64,000 nucleotides of DNA. Origin: Pseudomonadota bacterium. GTDB lineage: Bacteria > Pseudomonadota > Alphaproteobacteria > Rhodospirillales > Magnetospirillaceae. The DNA is taken from contig JAJXUO010000006.1 in assembly GCA_021782815.1 (NCBI GenBank), positions 22,771 to 86,770 on the forward strand, in the 5' to 3' direction. Below, one piece after another: positions 9,759 through 19,073 of the stretch. The position numbers were made by a program, and so were the translations under genes. Within the stretch, counting starts at the first letter, position 1. Every line of letters starts with the position of its first letter. The notes under the pieces are model-generated. The model was not told the origin of the DNA. It worked only from the letters and a program-made list of their open reading frames with translations, and ran no database searches.

Positions 9759-11344
9759 GCGAGGATCTCGGCCATAGCAAAGCCGGGGTCAATCCCTGGC
9801 TGGTGGCGCCGGTGGTGGCGCTGGCGGCGTTCATGGAGGTGCTGGACATCTCCATCGCCAACGTCTCGCTGCAGCATATCGCCGGGGATCTGTCGGCCGG
9901 GCAGGACGAGTCCACCTGGGTGCTCACCTCCTATCTGGTGACCAACGCCATCGTGCTGCCCATCTCGGGCTGGCTGTCGTCGGTGATGGGCCGCAAGCGC
10001 TTCTTCCTGGCCTGCATCGCCGGTTTTTCCATCAGTTCGCTGCTGTGCGGCCTGGCTCCCACCCTGGCCCTGCTGATCACCGCCCGCGCCGTGCAGGGCC
10101 TGACCGGCGGCGGGTTGCAGCCCTCGGCCCAGGCCATCCTCGCCGATACCTTTCCGGCCCGGCAACGGGGCATGGCCTTCGCCCTTTACGGCATGTCGGT
10201 GGTGTTCGCCCCGGCCATCGGTCCCACCCTGGGCGGCTGGATCACCGATACCGCCAGCTGGCGCTGGGTGTTCCTGCTGAACGTGCCGGTGGGGGTGGTG
10301 CTGTCGTGGCTGGTGACCATGATGGTGGAGGATCCGCCGCACATGGTGGAAACGCGGGAGCGCAAGCTGTCGGAGGGCATCCGTATCGACTATCTCGGCT
10401 TCCTGCTGCTGGCCCTGGGGCTGGGGCTGTTGCAGGTGGTGCTGGACCGGGGCGAACAGGACGACTGGTTCGCCTCGCCCTTCATCTTCTGGAGCAGCGC
10501 CGTCTCGGCGGTGTCGCTGGTCTCGTTCGTGCTGTGGGAACTGGGGCAGGACGATCCCATCGTGCATCTGGATTTGTTAAAGAGGCGGAACTTCGGTCTG
10601 TCGAACCTGCTGATGTTCCTGCTGGGCTTCGTGCTGCTGGGCAGCACCGTCCTGCTGCCGGCCCTGGTGCAGCGCCTGTTCGGCTATACCGCCACCGATG
10701 CCGGGCTGGTGATCACCCCGGGCGGCTTCTCCATCATGCTGCTGATGCCGCTGGTGGGGCGGCTGGTGTCGGTGGTGGATCCGCGCTGGATCATCGCCAC
10801 CGGTCTGGCCGTTACCGCCGGGGCGCTGTTCTATATGACCGGTTTCGACCTTTCCACCGATTACCAGCATTTCATGCTGGCCCGCATCTATCAGGCCATG
10901 GGGCTGGCGCTGCTGTTCATTCCCATCAACACCCTGGCCTATGTGGGGTTGGAACGGGCGCACAGCTCCTCGGCCTCGGCCCTGATCAACATGTCGCGCA
11001 ATCTCGGCGGCAGTTTCGGCATCTCGCTGACCATCAGCTATCTGTCGCACCGCAGCCAGGAGCATATGACCTATCTGGCCTCCCATGTGGTCTCGGCCAA
11101 TCCGGCCACGGCCACGTGGCTGGCAAGCTTAAGTCATCGTTTCCTTCTGACCGGAAAAACTGCATCCGAAGCCAGCGGCCAGGCTTTGGCGCAAATTGCC
11201 GCCGTGGTGGGGCGTCAGGCGCAGATGATGGGCTTCATCGACGATTTCGCGGTGCTGGGCACCCTGTTTATCATATTGATTCCATTCGTTTTTATGATGA
11301 CCCCCAGCCGTGCCGGGGAAACTGCGCCCGTAGATGCGCATTAG
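9755..11344 (+). CDS. DHA2-family MFS multidrug efflux protein (EmrB-like)
   Basis: Drug/H+ antiporter working with the upstream adaptor and probably an outer-membrane channel encoded elsewhere. The 529 residues show about 14 hydrophobic helices. Motif A-like GWLSSVMGRKRFF is in loop 2-3, and motif C-like YGMSVVFAPAIGPTLGGWI is in helix 5. The N-terminal helix carries the DHA2-typical FMEVLDISIANVSL with an acidic residue. Its ATG overlaps the adaptor stop. No regulator is adjacent, so substrate and control are unknown. Confidence 0.92.
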   Translation: MSEDLGHSKAGVNPWLVAPVVALAAFMEVLDISIANVSLQHIAGDLSAGQDESTWVLTSYLVTNAIVLPISGWLSSVMGRKRFFLACIAGFSISSLLCGLAPTLALLITARAVQGLTGGGLQPSAQAILADTFPARQRGMAFALYGMSVVFAPAIGPTLGGWITDTASWRWVFLLNVPVGVVLSWLVTMMVEDPPHMVETRERKLSEGIRIDYLGFLLLALGLGLLQVVLDRGEQDDWFASPFIFWSSAVSAVSLVSFVLWELGQDDPIVHLDLLKRRNFGLSNLLMFLLGFVLLGSTVLLPALVQRLFGYTATDAGLVITPGGFSIMLLMPLVGRLVSVVDPRWIIATGLAVTAGALFYMTGFDLSTDYQHFMLARIYQAMGLALLFIPINTLAYVGLERAHSSSASALINMSRNLGGSFGISLTISYLSHRSQEHMTYLASHVVSANPATATWLASLSHRFLLTGKTASEASGQALAQIAAVVGRQAQMMGFIDDFAVLGTLFIILIPFVFMMTPSRAGETAPVDAH

Positions 11345-11712
11345 GCGGAACCGCGCGTTTCGGCCTCAATAAAACGGCATTTTATGGAAATTGGCGGCAA
11401 ATGCAGTTGTATCGGCGCTGTGGCTGAACCGCATGTGTAACGATTTATTAAGAATTGCCTGCGCATGCAGTACAACGCCCCGGGGAAGGCGATTCCGCCT
11501 GCACATGCGGTTGATCTTCTTCTAAAATATTGATTTAAAAAGAAAGTCTGTGGTGGCCCATCCTGGCGGCAGTGGAGCGCCGCCCGGTGTCTGGCGGCGA
11601 AATGTGTCTATTTTTAAAAAAATCATGATGCGAAAATGGAGAAGACAGGTAATTATAACAAAGTATGATTGCCCCTCAGACATTCGGGGGGCGGTGGTGC
11701 TGAGGAGACGTC
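11345..11712. other. Intergenic region, efflux operon to receivers
   Basis: No credible gene is present. There is an AT hairpin (ATAAAA/TTTTAT, about 11370-11386), possibly a weak end for the efflux transcript, and a small hairpin AGGC/GCCT near 11489-11502. The last 130 bases are A/T-rich (11520-11680), unlike the flanks, and probably hold the promoter of the receiver genes. No confident -35/-10 pair was identified. Confidence 0.4.
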
Positions 11713-12156
11713 ATGACGGGCGAGAGCGCGGCTCGGTTCAATATCCTGCTGGTCGAGGACGAGGCTGCGGACGCCTGTCTGGTGCGTCTGGCGCTGCGCG
11801 ATCGTCAGGAAACCTCCATTCTGCATCATGTCACCGACGGTTCGGAGGCGCTGGCCTTCGTCCAGCACAAGGGTGATCGTTATCTGGATGCGCCCCGGCC
11901 CGAGCTGATCCTGCTGGATCTCAATATGCCGCGCATGAACGGACGGGAGTTTCTGCGGCATTTCCGCGGCGACGACAGTTTCCGCGATATTCCGGTGGTG
12001 GTGTTTTCCACCTCGGAATATGAGCGCGACAAGGAAAGCTGCGCCGCCCTGGGGGCCGATGATTTCGTCACCAAGCCGGTGGATATCGATGATTTCATCG
12101 CCGCCGTGCAAAATATTGAAAATCGTTGGCGCCACAGCGCCCGAACCCCGGCCTAG
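11713..12156 (+). CDS. Single-domain response regulator (Rcp1-like)
   Basis: A stand-alone receiver of 147 residues with no output domain. The acidic pocket is VEDEAAD (about 15-21), the phospho-acceptor Asp is in LILLDLNMPRMNG (near 70), the Thr/Ser switch is in VVVFSTSEY, and the Lys is in TKPVD (near 124). The VEDExxDxxL start and DLNMPxMNG core are typical of receivers paired with phytochrome-like kinases of the HxLQEP class. GAGGAG precedes the ATG. It is followed 39 bases later by a close paralogue. Confidence 0.92.
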   Translation: MTGESAARFNILLVEDEAADACLVRLALRDRQETSILHHVTDGSEALAFVQHKGDRYLDAPRPELILLDLNMPRMNGREFLRHFRGDDSFRDIPVVVFSTSEYERDKESCAALGADDFVTKPVDIDDFIAAVQNIENRWRHSARTPA

Positions 12157-12195
12157 CGCCGTATCACTTCACAGTATGTTCCGGGAAGAGAGAGG

Positions 12196-12636
12196 ATGAC
12201 CGCGCGCGCCGATTTCCAGATCCTGCTGGTGGAAGACGACCCGGCCGACGCTTATCTGGCGAAAACGGCCATTCGCGATTCCAAGGTGGTCAGCGACGTG
12301 CATCACGTCTCGAACGGCGATCAGGCCCTGGATTTCCTCTATGCCCGCGGCGCCTTCACGCAGGCGCCGCGTCCCGATCTGGTGCTGCTCGATCTCAACA
12401 TGCCGGGCCGTAACGGCCGCCAGGTGCTGGCCGAGATGAAGGGCAGCCCCGCCTTGAAGGAAATTCCCGTGGTGATTCTCACCACCTCGGATGCCGTGAC
12501 CGATATCCGCGACTGCTACGGCGCCGGCGCCAACAGCTTCGTCACCAAGCCGGTGGATCTCGACGGCTTTCTGGCCGCCATGCGCTCCATCGAGGATTAT
12601 TGGTTCGCCGTGGTGCGTCTGCCCACGAAAGTCTGA
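12196..12636 (+). CDS. Single-domain response regulator (Rcp1-like), paralogue
   Basis: A 146-residue receiver with acidic pair VEDDPAD, acceptor Asp in LVLLDLNMPGRNG, the switch region VVILTTSDA and Lys in TKPVDLDGF. It resembles the preceding receiver along its whole length, so the pair probably arose by tandem duplication and is cotranscribed. The likely partners are kinases with an H-x-LQEP phosphorylation box; one lies 0.7 kb downstream on the other strand. Output is probably by protein-protein interaction or phosphate relay. Confidence 0.92.
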   Translation: MTARADFQILLVEDDPADAYLAKTAIRDSKVVSDVHHVSNGDQALDFLYARGAFTQAPRPDLVLLDLNMPGRNGRQVLAEMKGSPALKEIPVVILTTSDAVTDIRDCYGAGANSFVTKPVDLDGFLAAMRSIEDYWFAVVRLPTKV

Positions 12637-12638
12637 CC

Positions 12639-12658
12639 CCGGCGGGCGGCCCCGCCGG
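12639..12658. terminator. Hairpin between convergent genes
   Basis: CCGGCGGG and CCCGCCGG pair around a four-base loop in the 37-base gap between the receiver and phaR stops. There is no T-run on either side, so termination is plausible but not certain. Confidence 0.45.
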
Positions 12659-12673
12659 AGGTCCGGCACCGGG

Positions 12674-13216
12674 TCAGGCCTTGGGTTTGCCCTGCCCCAT
12701 CATCTGTTCCTGCAACGCCTTCAGACGGTTCTGAAATTCGGCCATGGTGGACTCGGCGGGATTGCCGGCGGCGCCATAGAACGGCGCGAACATCTTCATG
12801 GCGTTTTCAAACAGGGTCATGTTCTGCTTGTTCAGCTCCTCCAGCGGATTGAAGGGGAACAGGCCCTGCATGTATTGGCGCATCTGTTCCTCGTTGCGCT
12901 GGAAGGCCTGCATGCTGACCTCCAGATAACGCGGCAGCAGGCCGCCCAGGGAATCGCCGTAGAAGCCGATCAACTGGCGCAGAAAGCCGATGGGCAGCAG
13001 GTTCTGTCCGCCCTTGGATTCCTCTTCCACGATGATCTGGGTCAGCACCGACCGGGTGATGTCCTCGCCCGTCTTGGCGTCGAAGACCACGAAATCCTCG
13101 TTGTTCTTCACCATCTGGCACAGATGGTCCAACGTGACGTAACTGCTGGTCGCCGTATTGTACAAGCGGCGATTGGCATATTTCTTGATCGTAATCGGCT
13201 TGGCGCTGCTTGTCAT
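12674..13216 (-). CDS. phaR: PHB synthesis repressor PhaR
   Basis: Transcriptional repressor that senses polyhydroxyalkanoate and controls phasin and granule genes. The 180 residues start with the PHB-accumulation DNA-binding domain, including ITIKKYANRRLYNT, YVTLDHLCQMV and VFDAKTGEDITR (about 7-65). An amphipathic region (about 75-180) rich in Gln, Met and Phe follows and probably binds the granule. The start is MTSSAKPITI at 13216; an in-frame upstream Met at 13279 would add a Ser/Pro-rich, non-conserved extension. No phasin or synthase gene is adjacent. Confidence 0.93.
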   Translation of the reverse strand: MTSSAKPITIKKYANRRLYNTATSSYVTLDHLCQMVKNNEDFVVFDAKTGEDITRSVLTQIIVEEESKGGQNLLPIGFLRQLIGFYGDSLGGLLPRYLEVSMQAFQRNEEQMRQYMQGLFPFNPLEELNKQNMTLFENAMKMFAPFYGAAGNPAESTMAEFQNRLKALQEQMMGQGKPKA

Positions 13217-13370
13217 CGGATCAGGGCTTTCTCGTGCGGGCGATGGGTGAAGCGGTGGCGATGAAAGGCAAGATAACATCTTTGCCTGGAAAGTGTATCA
13301 GTCCGAACCGCTTATGACCAGAAAGCAGGGACGGGCAAAGGTTTGGGCGGGCTTTCCCCGCGCCCGGCGA

Positions 13371-15200
13371 TCAAAGGGCCGCGGGCAGATCCAGCATCAG
13401 GCGGCAGCCGCCCCCGGGCGCGTCGGCGATGACGGCGCTTCCGCCGACGCTTTCCGTCACGCGGCGGGCGATGGCCAGGCCGATGCCGGTGCCCTCGCCG
13501 TCCCCCGTCAGGCGCTCGAACACCCGGAACACCTGCGCGCGGTAGTGCGGTTCGATGCCCGGCCCGTTATCGTCGATATAAAGCCGGACCCGCGTTTCGT
13601 GCCGTTCGCCGTGCACACTGATGCGCAGGGCGGGCGCCGCCGCGCCGGACGGACGGGCATGGAGAAGGGCATTGTCCAGCGCCACCTCCAGGAGGTCGAT
13701 CAGGCGGGGGCGGTCCAGCCGCACCGGCGGCAAATCCCCCGAACGCACCTCGGCTCCGGCCGCCGTGATGCGCTCCGCCAGGGCGGCGACCACTTCGGAC
13801 AGCACCGTTCCGGTCTCAAGGGCGGTGATCGTGCCCCGCGGCTGATCGGCGGCCAGATAGCGCTGCACGTCGGACAGCAGCGCCTTTTGCCGCCGGGCCT
13901 GCCGGCCGATGAAGTCCAGGGCGAGACGGGCGTCCGGATCCTCCAGCCGTCCGGCCAGCAGGCTGGTCAGACGGTCGGCGTAACGGGCGATGCGGGCCGC
14001 CGGTTCCTGCAGGTGATGGGCGGTCACCTCGGTGAAACGTTGCAGATCCTGGCTGGATTGCCGCAGCTTGTCCTCCAGCGCCACCCGTTCGGTGATGTCG
14101 CGGGTCACCTTGGTGAAGCCGAGCAGTCGGCCGGTCTCGTCGCGGATGGCCGAGATGACCACGTCGGCCAGGAAACGCCCGCCGTCCTTGCGCAGGCGCC
14201 AACCCATATCCTCGGTGTGGCCGCGGGCCTCGGCTTCGGCCAGAAGCTGCGCCGGGCGCCCGGCGGCGATGGCGGCGGAGGGATAGAAGGCGGCGATGGA
14301 GCGCCCGAGAATCTCAGCCTCCTCATAGCCTTTCAGCCGTTTCGCGCCGTTGTTCCACGACATGACGCGGCCTTCGGGGTCCAGCATGAGGATGGCATAA
14401 TCCTCGACATTTTCCGTCATCAGGCGGAGGCGGGATTCGCTGGCGGCCAGACGGCGGTTGGTTTCCAACAGCCGTTGCCGGGCCTCGATGAGGAAGATCC
14501 GCATCAGGATTCCGATGGAGGTCGCCGCCGTCACCGCGCAGGCGGCGCGCACCACCTGCACCGGCATACCGGTCAGGGCCTGGAACAGGGTCTGATTGAT
14601 CCACGGCGCCAGGGCCGCGGGGCCCGCCGGGCCGATCAGGCCGCCCGCCACGGCATAGAGGACGAAACTGCCCGCCGCCACATTGCCTGACCAGAGAATC
14701 AGCCGGCGGTCGGGGAGGCTTTCCACCCAGGCGATGCAGCGCCGGCAATACAGCGCCAGGCCCAGCCCGGTCAGGAGGCTGCCGGGCAGACCGCACAGCA
14801 GGCGGGCCCAGATTTCCAGGGCCAGCGGCCAGGGGGCGGTGCCCAGGCCGAGAAGCAGCGCCGCGCCCACCGGCGCGGCCAGCAGCCAGGGCGCGGTCAG
14901 CCAGCGGGGCGGCCCGCCGGCAATCCGGATCAGCCGCCGGCCGAAGTCGAGCAGCGGCAGGAAGGACAGCAGCAGGAGCAGAGCGCGGGCCTGCGGCTGG
15001 TCGGGCCCGTCGCCATGGACGGCGCGCCACAGGTCCATCCATTCCCGGAAACCATGCAGGAAACCGAAGGCGGCCAGCAGCCACAGCGCCCGGCCCAGTT
15101 CCGGATGACTGTGGTCGTCGTAACGGAGAACAATCACCAGCCCCATGGCGAGGAAGGCGAGACCATAGAGCAGAAACACCACATCCATCGGCACGGGCAT
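13371..15200 (-). CDS. Membrane sensor histidine kinase with PAS domain
   Basis: Probably 609 residues. The N-terminal half has about seven hydrophobic helices (about 3-235), resembling an integral sensory module. A PAS domain (ENVEDYAILMLDPEG through FTKVTRDITER) follows, then a dimerisation domain whose phosphorylated His is in TAHHLQEPAARI, and an ATPase domain with DNGPGIE and GEGTGIGLAIARR. The HHLQEP box is of the class that pairs with Rcp1-like receivers, two of which lie nearby. The frame stays open into the upstream repeat, but the start is MPVPMDVVFL at 15200, behind AAGGAC. Confidence 0.88.
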   Translation of the reverse strand: MPVPMDVVFLLYGLAFLAMGLVIVLRYDDHSHPELGRALWLLAAFGFLHGFREWMDLWRAVHGDGPDQPQARALLLLLSFLPLLDFGRRLIRIAGGPPRWLTAPWLLAAPVGAALLLGLGTAPWPLALEIWARLLCGLPGSLLTGLGLALYCRRCIAWVESLPDRRLILWSGNVAAGSFVLYAVAGGLIGPAGPAALAPWINQTLFQALTGMPVQVVRAACAVTAATSIGILMRIFLIEARQRLLETNRRLAASESRLRLMTENVEDYAILMLDPEGRVMSWNNGAKRLKGYEEAEILGRSIAAFYPSAAIAAGRPAQLLAEAEARGHTEDMGWRLRKDGGRFLADVVISAIRDETGRLLGFTKVTRDITERVALEDKLRQSSQDLQRFTEVTAHHLQEPAARIARYADRLTSLLAGRLEDPDARLALDFIGRQARRQKALLSDVQRYLAADQPRGTITALETGTVLSEVVAALAERITAAGAEVRSGDLPPVRLDRPRLIDLLEVALDNALLHARPSGAAAPALRISVHGERHETRVRLYIDDNGPGIEPHYRAQVFRVFERLTGDGEGTGIGLAIARRVTESVGGSAVIADAPGGGCRLMLDLPAAL

Positions 15201-15223
15201 GCGGCCTTCGTCCTTTACGCCTG

Positions 15224-15370
15224 ATACCAAATTGCAGTGATCGGAACCGATCACTGCACCCTCATGCGCCGGGCGGGTTTCTCCGAAACCCTTGGCGTCG
15301 TGCCTGATGGCGCGCGTCGCCTTGCTCCTAACCGGCGTCGCGATGAGTCAAACTCATCGCGACTTGGTAT
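15224..15370 (+). repeat. 147-bp hairpin repeat (MITE-like), copy 2
   Basis: Exactly 147 bp from ATACCAAATTGCAGTGATCG to GACTTGGTAT, with all four internal hairpins intact including GCGATGAGT/ACTCATCGC. It lies between the 5' end of the sensor kinase and the 3' end of the cobalamin operon, 18 bases past the cobJ stop. Confidence 0.9.
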
Positions 15371-15388
15371 GAGACAATCCGCTTCGGG

Positions 15389-17182
15389 TCAGCTCCATTT
15401 GCTGGCGTAGCCGCGCGGGGTGTAAATCCAGTCGCGGCCGCCGTGACGCAAGGCGCGGCTTTCGGAATTGCCCACCAGCACCAGGGTCAGCATGTCCACA
15501 TCGTCGGCCGAGAGCGCCTCCAGGGTGGTGATGCGCACGCTTTCGCCCTCGCGGCCCAGATTGCGGGCCAGCACCACCGGGGTTTCGGCCGGGCGGTGCC
15601 GCAGCAGGGCGGCGCGGGCCGCCGGCAACTGATCGCGGCGGCGCTGGCTGACCGGGTTGTAAAAGGCGATGACGAAATCCCCTTCCGCCGCCGCCGCCAC
15701 CCGCCGCTCGATCACCGCCCACGGCGTCAGCAGGTTGGAGAGGGAAATGGTGCAGAAATCGTGGTTGATGGGGGCGCCGGCCCGGGCCGCCGCCGCCTGC
15801 AGCGCGGAAATGCCGGGGGCCACCATAACCTCGATGCGGTTCCAGGCCGGGTTGTTTTCCACGTCCAGCAGTTCGAACACCAGGGTGGCCAGGGCGTAGA
15901 TCCCGGCATCGCCGGAACAGACCAGGGCCACGCTGCGGCCCTCGGCGGCCAGGTCCAGGGCCTGGCGGGCCCGGGCCTCCTCGGCGCCCATGGTGCCGTC
16001 GTGGCGGATCTTGCCCCGGCAGGCCTCGCCCAGCAGATCGAGATAAAGGCCATAGCCCACCAGATCGGTGCAGGCGGCGATGATGCGGCTGACCTCGGGG
16101 GTGCGCCAGCCCTCGGTGCCGGGACCGATGCCCACCACGAACAGCCGGCCCCGCGCCCGGCCGACGGCGGCGGCGTCGATGGCGGCGGCCTTGGCCACGG
16201 CGCAGGTGGCGCGGGCCGATTTGGTCTTGGGCAGCACCAGGGCGCCCTCGGGCCCCGCCGCCGCCAGGGCCGCGCCTTCCGCCACGCCGTGACAACCGGT
16301 TTCGCGGAACACCACCTCCGACGGCGTAGCGAGACGCGGCGCCTGCGCCTCCAACTCGGCCGGGGTGAAGAAGCGGGCGGGCACGCCGAGTTCGGCGGCC
16401 AGGGCCTGCACCGCCGTCTCGTCGGCCTTGAGATCCAGCGAGGCCACCACCGCCACCGCCTCGGCCGACAGGCCGGCCTCGTCGAGGGCGCCGTGCACCA
16501 GGGCCGACAGTTCGGCGGCGTCGCAGCCGCGCTCGCAGCCCACCCCCAGGGCCAGCACCGGCGGATGCAGGATCAGTTCGTCGTCGCCCATGACGGCGTG
16601 ATCGGTCACCCGGACGCCCAGGGCCCCGCTCTCGCCCAGGCCGGGCGCGTTCAGCCAGTCGGCCTGTCCGGCCTCCACCTCCAGTCGCACCGGCTCGCCG
16701 GCCAGCAGGGCGGCGGCCACCGGCTTGGCGGCGTCGGGATTGGCCACCCGCCAGCCCTGCGGCGGCTCGTCCAGGGCCAGGCCCAGGGCCACGTCGCCGG
16801 CGGTGGTCAGGGCGGCCTGGCCATCCAGGGCCCGGGCCAGGGTCTGGGCCAGGCGGTTGGCGCCATGATGGCCGCCCAGCAGCGGCACCACCGCCGCGCC
16901 GTCGGGCGATACCGCCAGCACCGGCGGCTCGGCGGTCTTGTCGGCGAGCAGGGGGGCCAGGGCGCGGATCAGAATGCCGGCGGCGCACACTCCCACCAGG
17001 GCGGTGCCCTGGGCGAACAGGGCGGCGAGATGGGACCGGGTGTCGGTAAAGGGCACGTCGGCGTCGGCGATGCGGCCGGCCAGACCGTGCAGACGGGCGC
17101 CGGGCAGGGCGGCCACGATGCGCCGCGCCGTGGCGAGACCGGCCTCGCTCACGGCGATGACGGCGATGGGGGAAGGGGTCAT
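15389..17182 (-). CDS. cobJ: CbiG-CobJ fusion: cobalt-precorrin-5A hydrolase / precorrin-3B C17-methyltransferase
   Basis: A two-part corrin-ring enzyme of 597 residues. The CbiG part (about 1-345) has PLLGGHHGANRLA and the C-terminal CobE-like LALGVGCERGCDAAEL; it opens the delta-lactone. The CobJ part (about 347-597) is a class III SAM methyltransferase with LFVVGIGPG, VALVCSGDAGIYA and VMVAPGISALQAAAA, and it contracts the ring at C17. The start at 17182 overlaps the cobI stop as ATGA; an earlier Met two codons upstream is less likely. It is the last gene of a five-gene overlapping operon. Confidence 0.93.
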   Translation of the reverse strand: MTPSPIAVIAVSEAGLATARRIVAALPGARLHGLAGRIADADVPFTDTRSHLAALFAQGTALVGVCAAGILIRALAPLLADKTAEPPVLAVSPDGAAVVPLLGGHHGANRLAQTLARALDGQAALTTAGDVALGLALDEPPQGWRVANPDAAKPVAAALLAGEPVRLEVEAGQADWLNAPGLGESGALGVRVTDHAVMGDDELILHPPVLALGVGCERGCDAAELSALVHGALDEAGLSAEAVAVVASLDLKADETAVQALAAELGVPARFFTPAELEAQAPRLATPSEVVFRETGCHGVAEGAALAAAGPEGALVLPKTKSARATCAVAKAAAIDAAAVGRARGRLFVVGIGPGTEGWRTPEVSRIIAACTDLVGYGLYLDLLGEACRGKIRHDGTMGAEEARARQALDLAAEGRSVALVCSGDAGIYALATLVFELLDVENNPAWNRIEVMVAPGISALQAAAARAGAPINHDFCTISLSNLLTPWAVIERRVAAAAEGDFVIAFYNPVSQRRRDQLPAARAALLRHRPAETPVVLARNLGREGESVRITTLEALSADDVDMLTLVLVGNSESRALRHGGRDWIYTPRGYASKWS

Positions 17183-17880
17183 ATCCACGCTTTGCCTCGT
17201 TTATGCACCAGAATCAGGGCGAAATAGGGGGCGCCGCGCCGGGCGGCCTCGTCCAGCGGCAGCAGGGCCTGGCCCGGCTGGCCGGCCCGTTCCACATAGC
17301 GGGCGCAGCCGGTCAGCTCCAGGCGCTCCAGCACCCGCAGCACCTTGGGCAGATGGCGGCCCAGTTTCATGATCACCGCCGCCTCGGCGGCCCGCAGCAG
17401 CTGCTCGATCTCGGCTTCCGGGCGGGGGGCGGGGATCACCACCAGGGCGTCGTCGCGCGCCGTCAGCGGATGCCCGGCCACGGCGGCGCAGGCCATGGGC
17501 GAGGCGATGCCGGGCACCACCTGCACCGGGAAGCGCTGGCCCAGACGGGCGAACAGATAGGCGAAGGAGCCGAAGAAGAAGGGGTCGCCCTCGCACAGCA
17601 CCGCCACGTCGCGGCCCGCCGCGAGATGGGCGGCGATGGCCTCGGCGCCGGCGTCGTAGACCTCGTCGGCGCGGCGCTCGGGGTCGAAGGCCATGCGCAG
17701 GGCGATCTCCTCGACGCCGGGGGCCAGATGCGGCGCGGCGATGGTGCGGGCCAGACTGTCGCCCTGCAGGGGCGCCGGATAGGCCACCACCGGCACGGCG
17801 GCCAGCAGACGCGCCGCCTTCAGGGTCAGAAGCTCGGGATCGCCGGGGCCCACGCCCAGGCCGTAAAGGGTGCCGCTCAT
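17179..17880 (-). CDS. cobI: Precorrin-2 C20-methyltransferase
   Basis: Adds the C20 methyl group to (cobalt-)precorrin-2. The 233 residues form a class III SAM methyltransferase: GLGVGPGDPELLTLKA at the N-terminus, then VAVLCEGDPFFFGSFAYL (about 95-112), VQVVPGIASPMACAA (about 122-136) and PRPEAEIEQLL. The FFFGSF feature is typical for this family. The start is the Met in ATGA that overlaps the cobL stop; its own stop overlaps cobJ in the same way. Whether the substrate carries cobalt cannot be told from this protein alone. Confidence 0.94.
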   Translation of the reverse strand: MSGTLYGLGVGPGDPELLTLKAARLLAAVPVVAYPAPLQGDSLARTIAAPHLAPGVEEIALRMAFDPERRADEVYDAGAEAIAAHLAAGRDVAVLCEGDPFFFGSFAYLFARLGQRFPVQVVPGIASPMACAAVAGHPLTARDDALVVIPAPRPEAEIEQLLRAAEAAVIMKLGRHLPKVLRVLERLELTGCARYVERAGQPGQALLPLDEAARRGAPYFALILVHKRGKAWI

Positions 17881-19073
17881 GGCTTTTGTCCAACATAGTG
17901 GGTCACGGGGCGCAGCGGCTGCCAACCGTGGAAGCGGCCCACCGCTTCCAGGCGGCTCACCGCCAGGCGGATCATCTCGCCGCCGTGACGGGCCTGCCAG
18001 GCCAGCAGCAGCGCCTCGCTTTCGGCGGTAACGCTGTTGGCCGCCAGCCGTCCGCCCGGCGGCAGCGATGCCCAGGCCCGGCGCAGCAGATCGTCCGAGG
18101 TCAGGCCGCCGCCGATGAACACGGCGTCGGGGGCGGGGGTCAGCCCGTCGAGGGCCCTGGGCAGGGTGCCGGCCACGATCTCCAGCTCCGGCACCCCCAG
18201 GGCGGCGGCGTTGTGGGCGATCAGGGCGCGCCGCGCCGCGTCGCGCTCTACCGCCACGGCCCGGCCGCCGGCCCGCATCCATTCGATGGCGATGGAGCCG
18301 CAGCCGGCGCCCAGATCCCACAGCACCGCGCCCGGCCACGGGGCCAGCGCGGCCAGGGTGACGGCGCGCGTCTCGCGCTTGGTCAGTTGGCCGTCATGGC
18401 GGAACAGGGCGTCGGGCAGGCCGGGCACCAGCGGCTGGACCGGTCCCCGTTCCAGGGCCACGGCGATGGTATTGAGATCGGCCCCCGGCGCATGGGGCCA
18501 GGCCTCGGCCGATCCCTCCAGGCGGCGTTCGGCGGCGCCGCCCAAATGTTCCAGCACGGTGAGGCGGGCGCTGCCCCAGCCCCGCTCGCGCAGCAGCGCC
18601 GCCAGCAGGGCCGGGGTGTGGCGGTTCTCCGACAGCACCAGCAGACGGGCGCCGGGATGGAAATACAGCGGCAGCGCCAGCAGCGGGCGGCCGTGCGCCG
18701 TCAGGCAGCGGCAGTCCTGCAGGGCCCAGCCCAGGCGGGCGGCGGCCAGGGAAAAGGCGCCGGGATGGGGCAGGATGGTCATTTCCCCGGGCGGCACCAG
18801 GCGGGCCAGGGTGGCGCCGACGCCGAACCATTGCGGATCGCCGCTGGCCAGCACGCAGACGCGCCGCCCGCGCCGTTCCAGCAGGCGCGGCAGGCTGTCG
18901 GCGAAGGGGCTGGCCCAGGGCATACGGTCGGCGCCGCTCTCCGGCAGCAGGGCCAGATGGCGGCTGCCGCCCACGATCAGCTCGGCGCTGTCCAACAGGG
19001 CGCGGGCCGCCGGGGCGAGGCCGTTCAGGCCGTCGTCCCCCAGGCCGATCACCGCCAGCCAGGGCGGGGTCAT
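17877..19073 (-). CDS. cobL: Precorrin-6B C5,15-methyltransferase/decarboxylase (CbiE-CbiT)
   Basis: Methylates C5 and C15 and decarboxylates the C12 acetate side chain. The 398 residues combine a CbiE-like methyltransferase (about 1-205; WLAVIGLGDDGL, CVLASGDPQWFGVG, PHPGAFSLAAARLGW) and a CbiT-like Rossmann methyltransferase (about 215-398) with LFRHDGQLTKRETRA and DLGAGCGSIAIEW. The start is MTPPWLAVIG at 19073, which overlaps the cobH stop by four bases. The frame is open far upstream, but only this Met fits the family. Confidence 0.94.
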   Translation of the reverse strand: MTPPWLAVIGLGDDGLNGLAPAARALLDSAELIVGGSRHLALLPESGADRMPWASPFADSLPRLLERRGRRVCVLASGDPQWFGVGATLARLVPPGEMTILPHPGAFSLAAARLGWALQDCRCLTAHGRPLLALPLYFHPGARLLVLSENRHTPALLAALLRERGWGSARLTVLEHLGGAAERRLEGSAEAWPHAPGADLNTIAVALERGPVQPLVPGLPDALFRHDGQLTKRETRAVTLAALAPWPGAVLWDLGAGCGSIAIEWMRAGGRAVAVERDAARRALIAHNAAALGVPELEIVAGTLPRALDGLTPAPDAVFIGGGLTSDDLLRRAWASLPPGGRLAANSVTAESEALLLAWQARHGGEMIRLAVSRLEAVGRFHGWQPLRPVTHYVGQKP

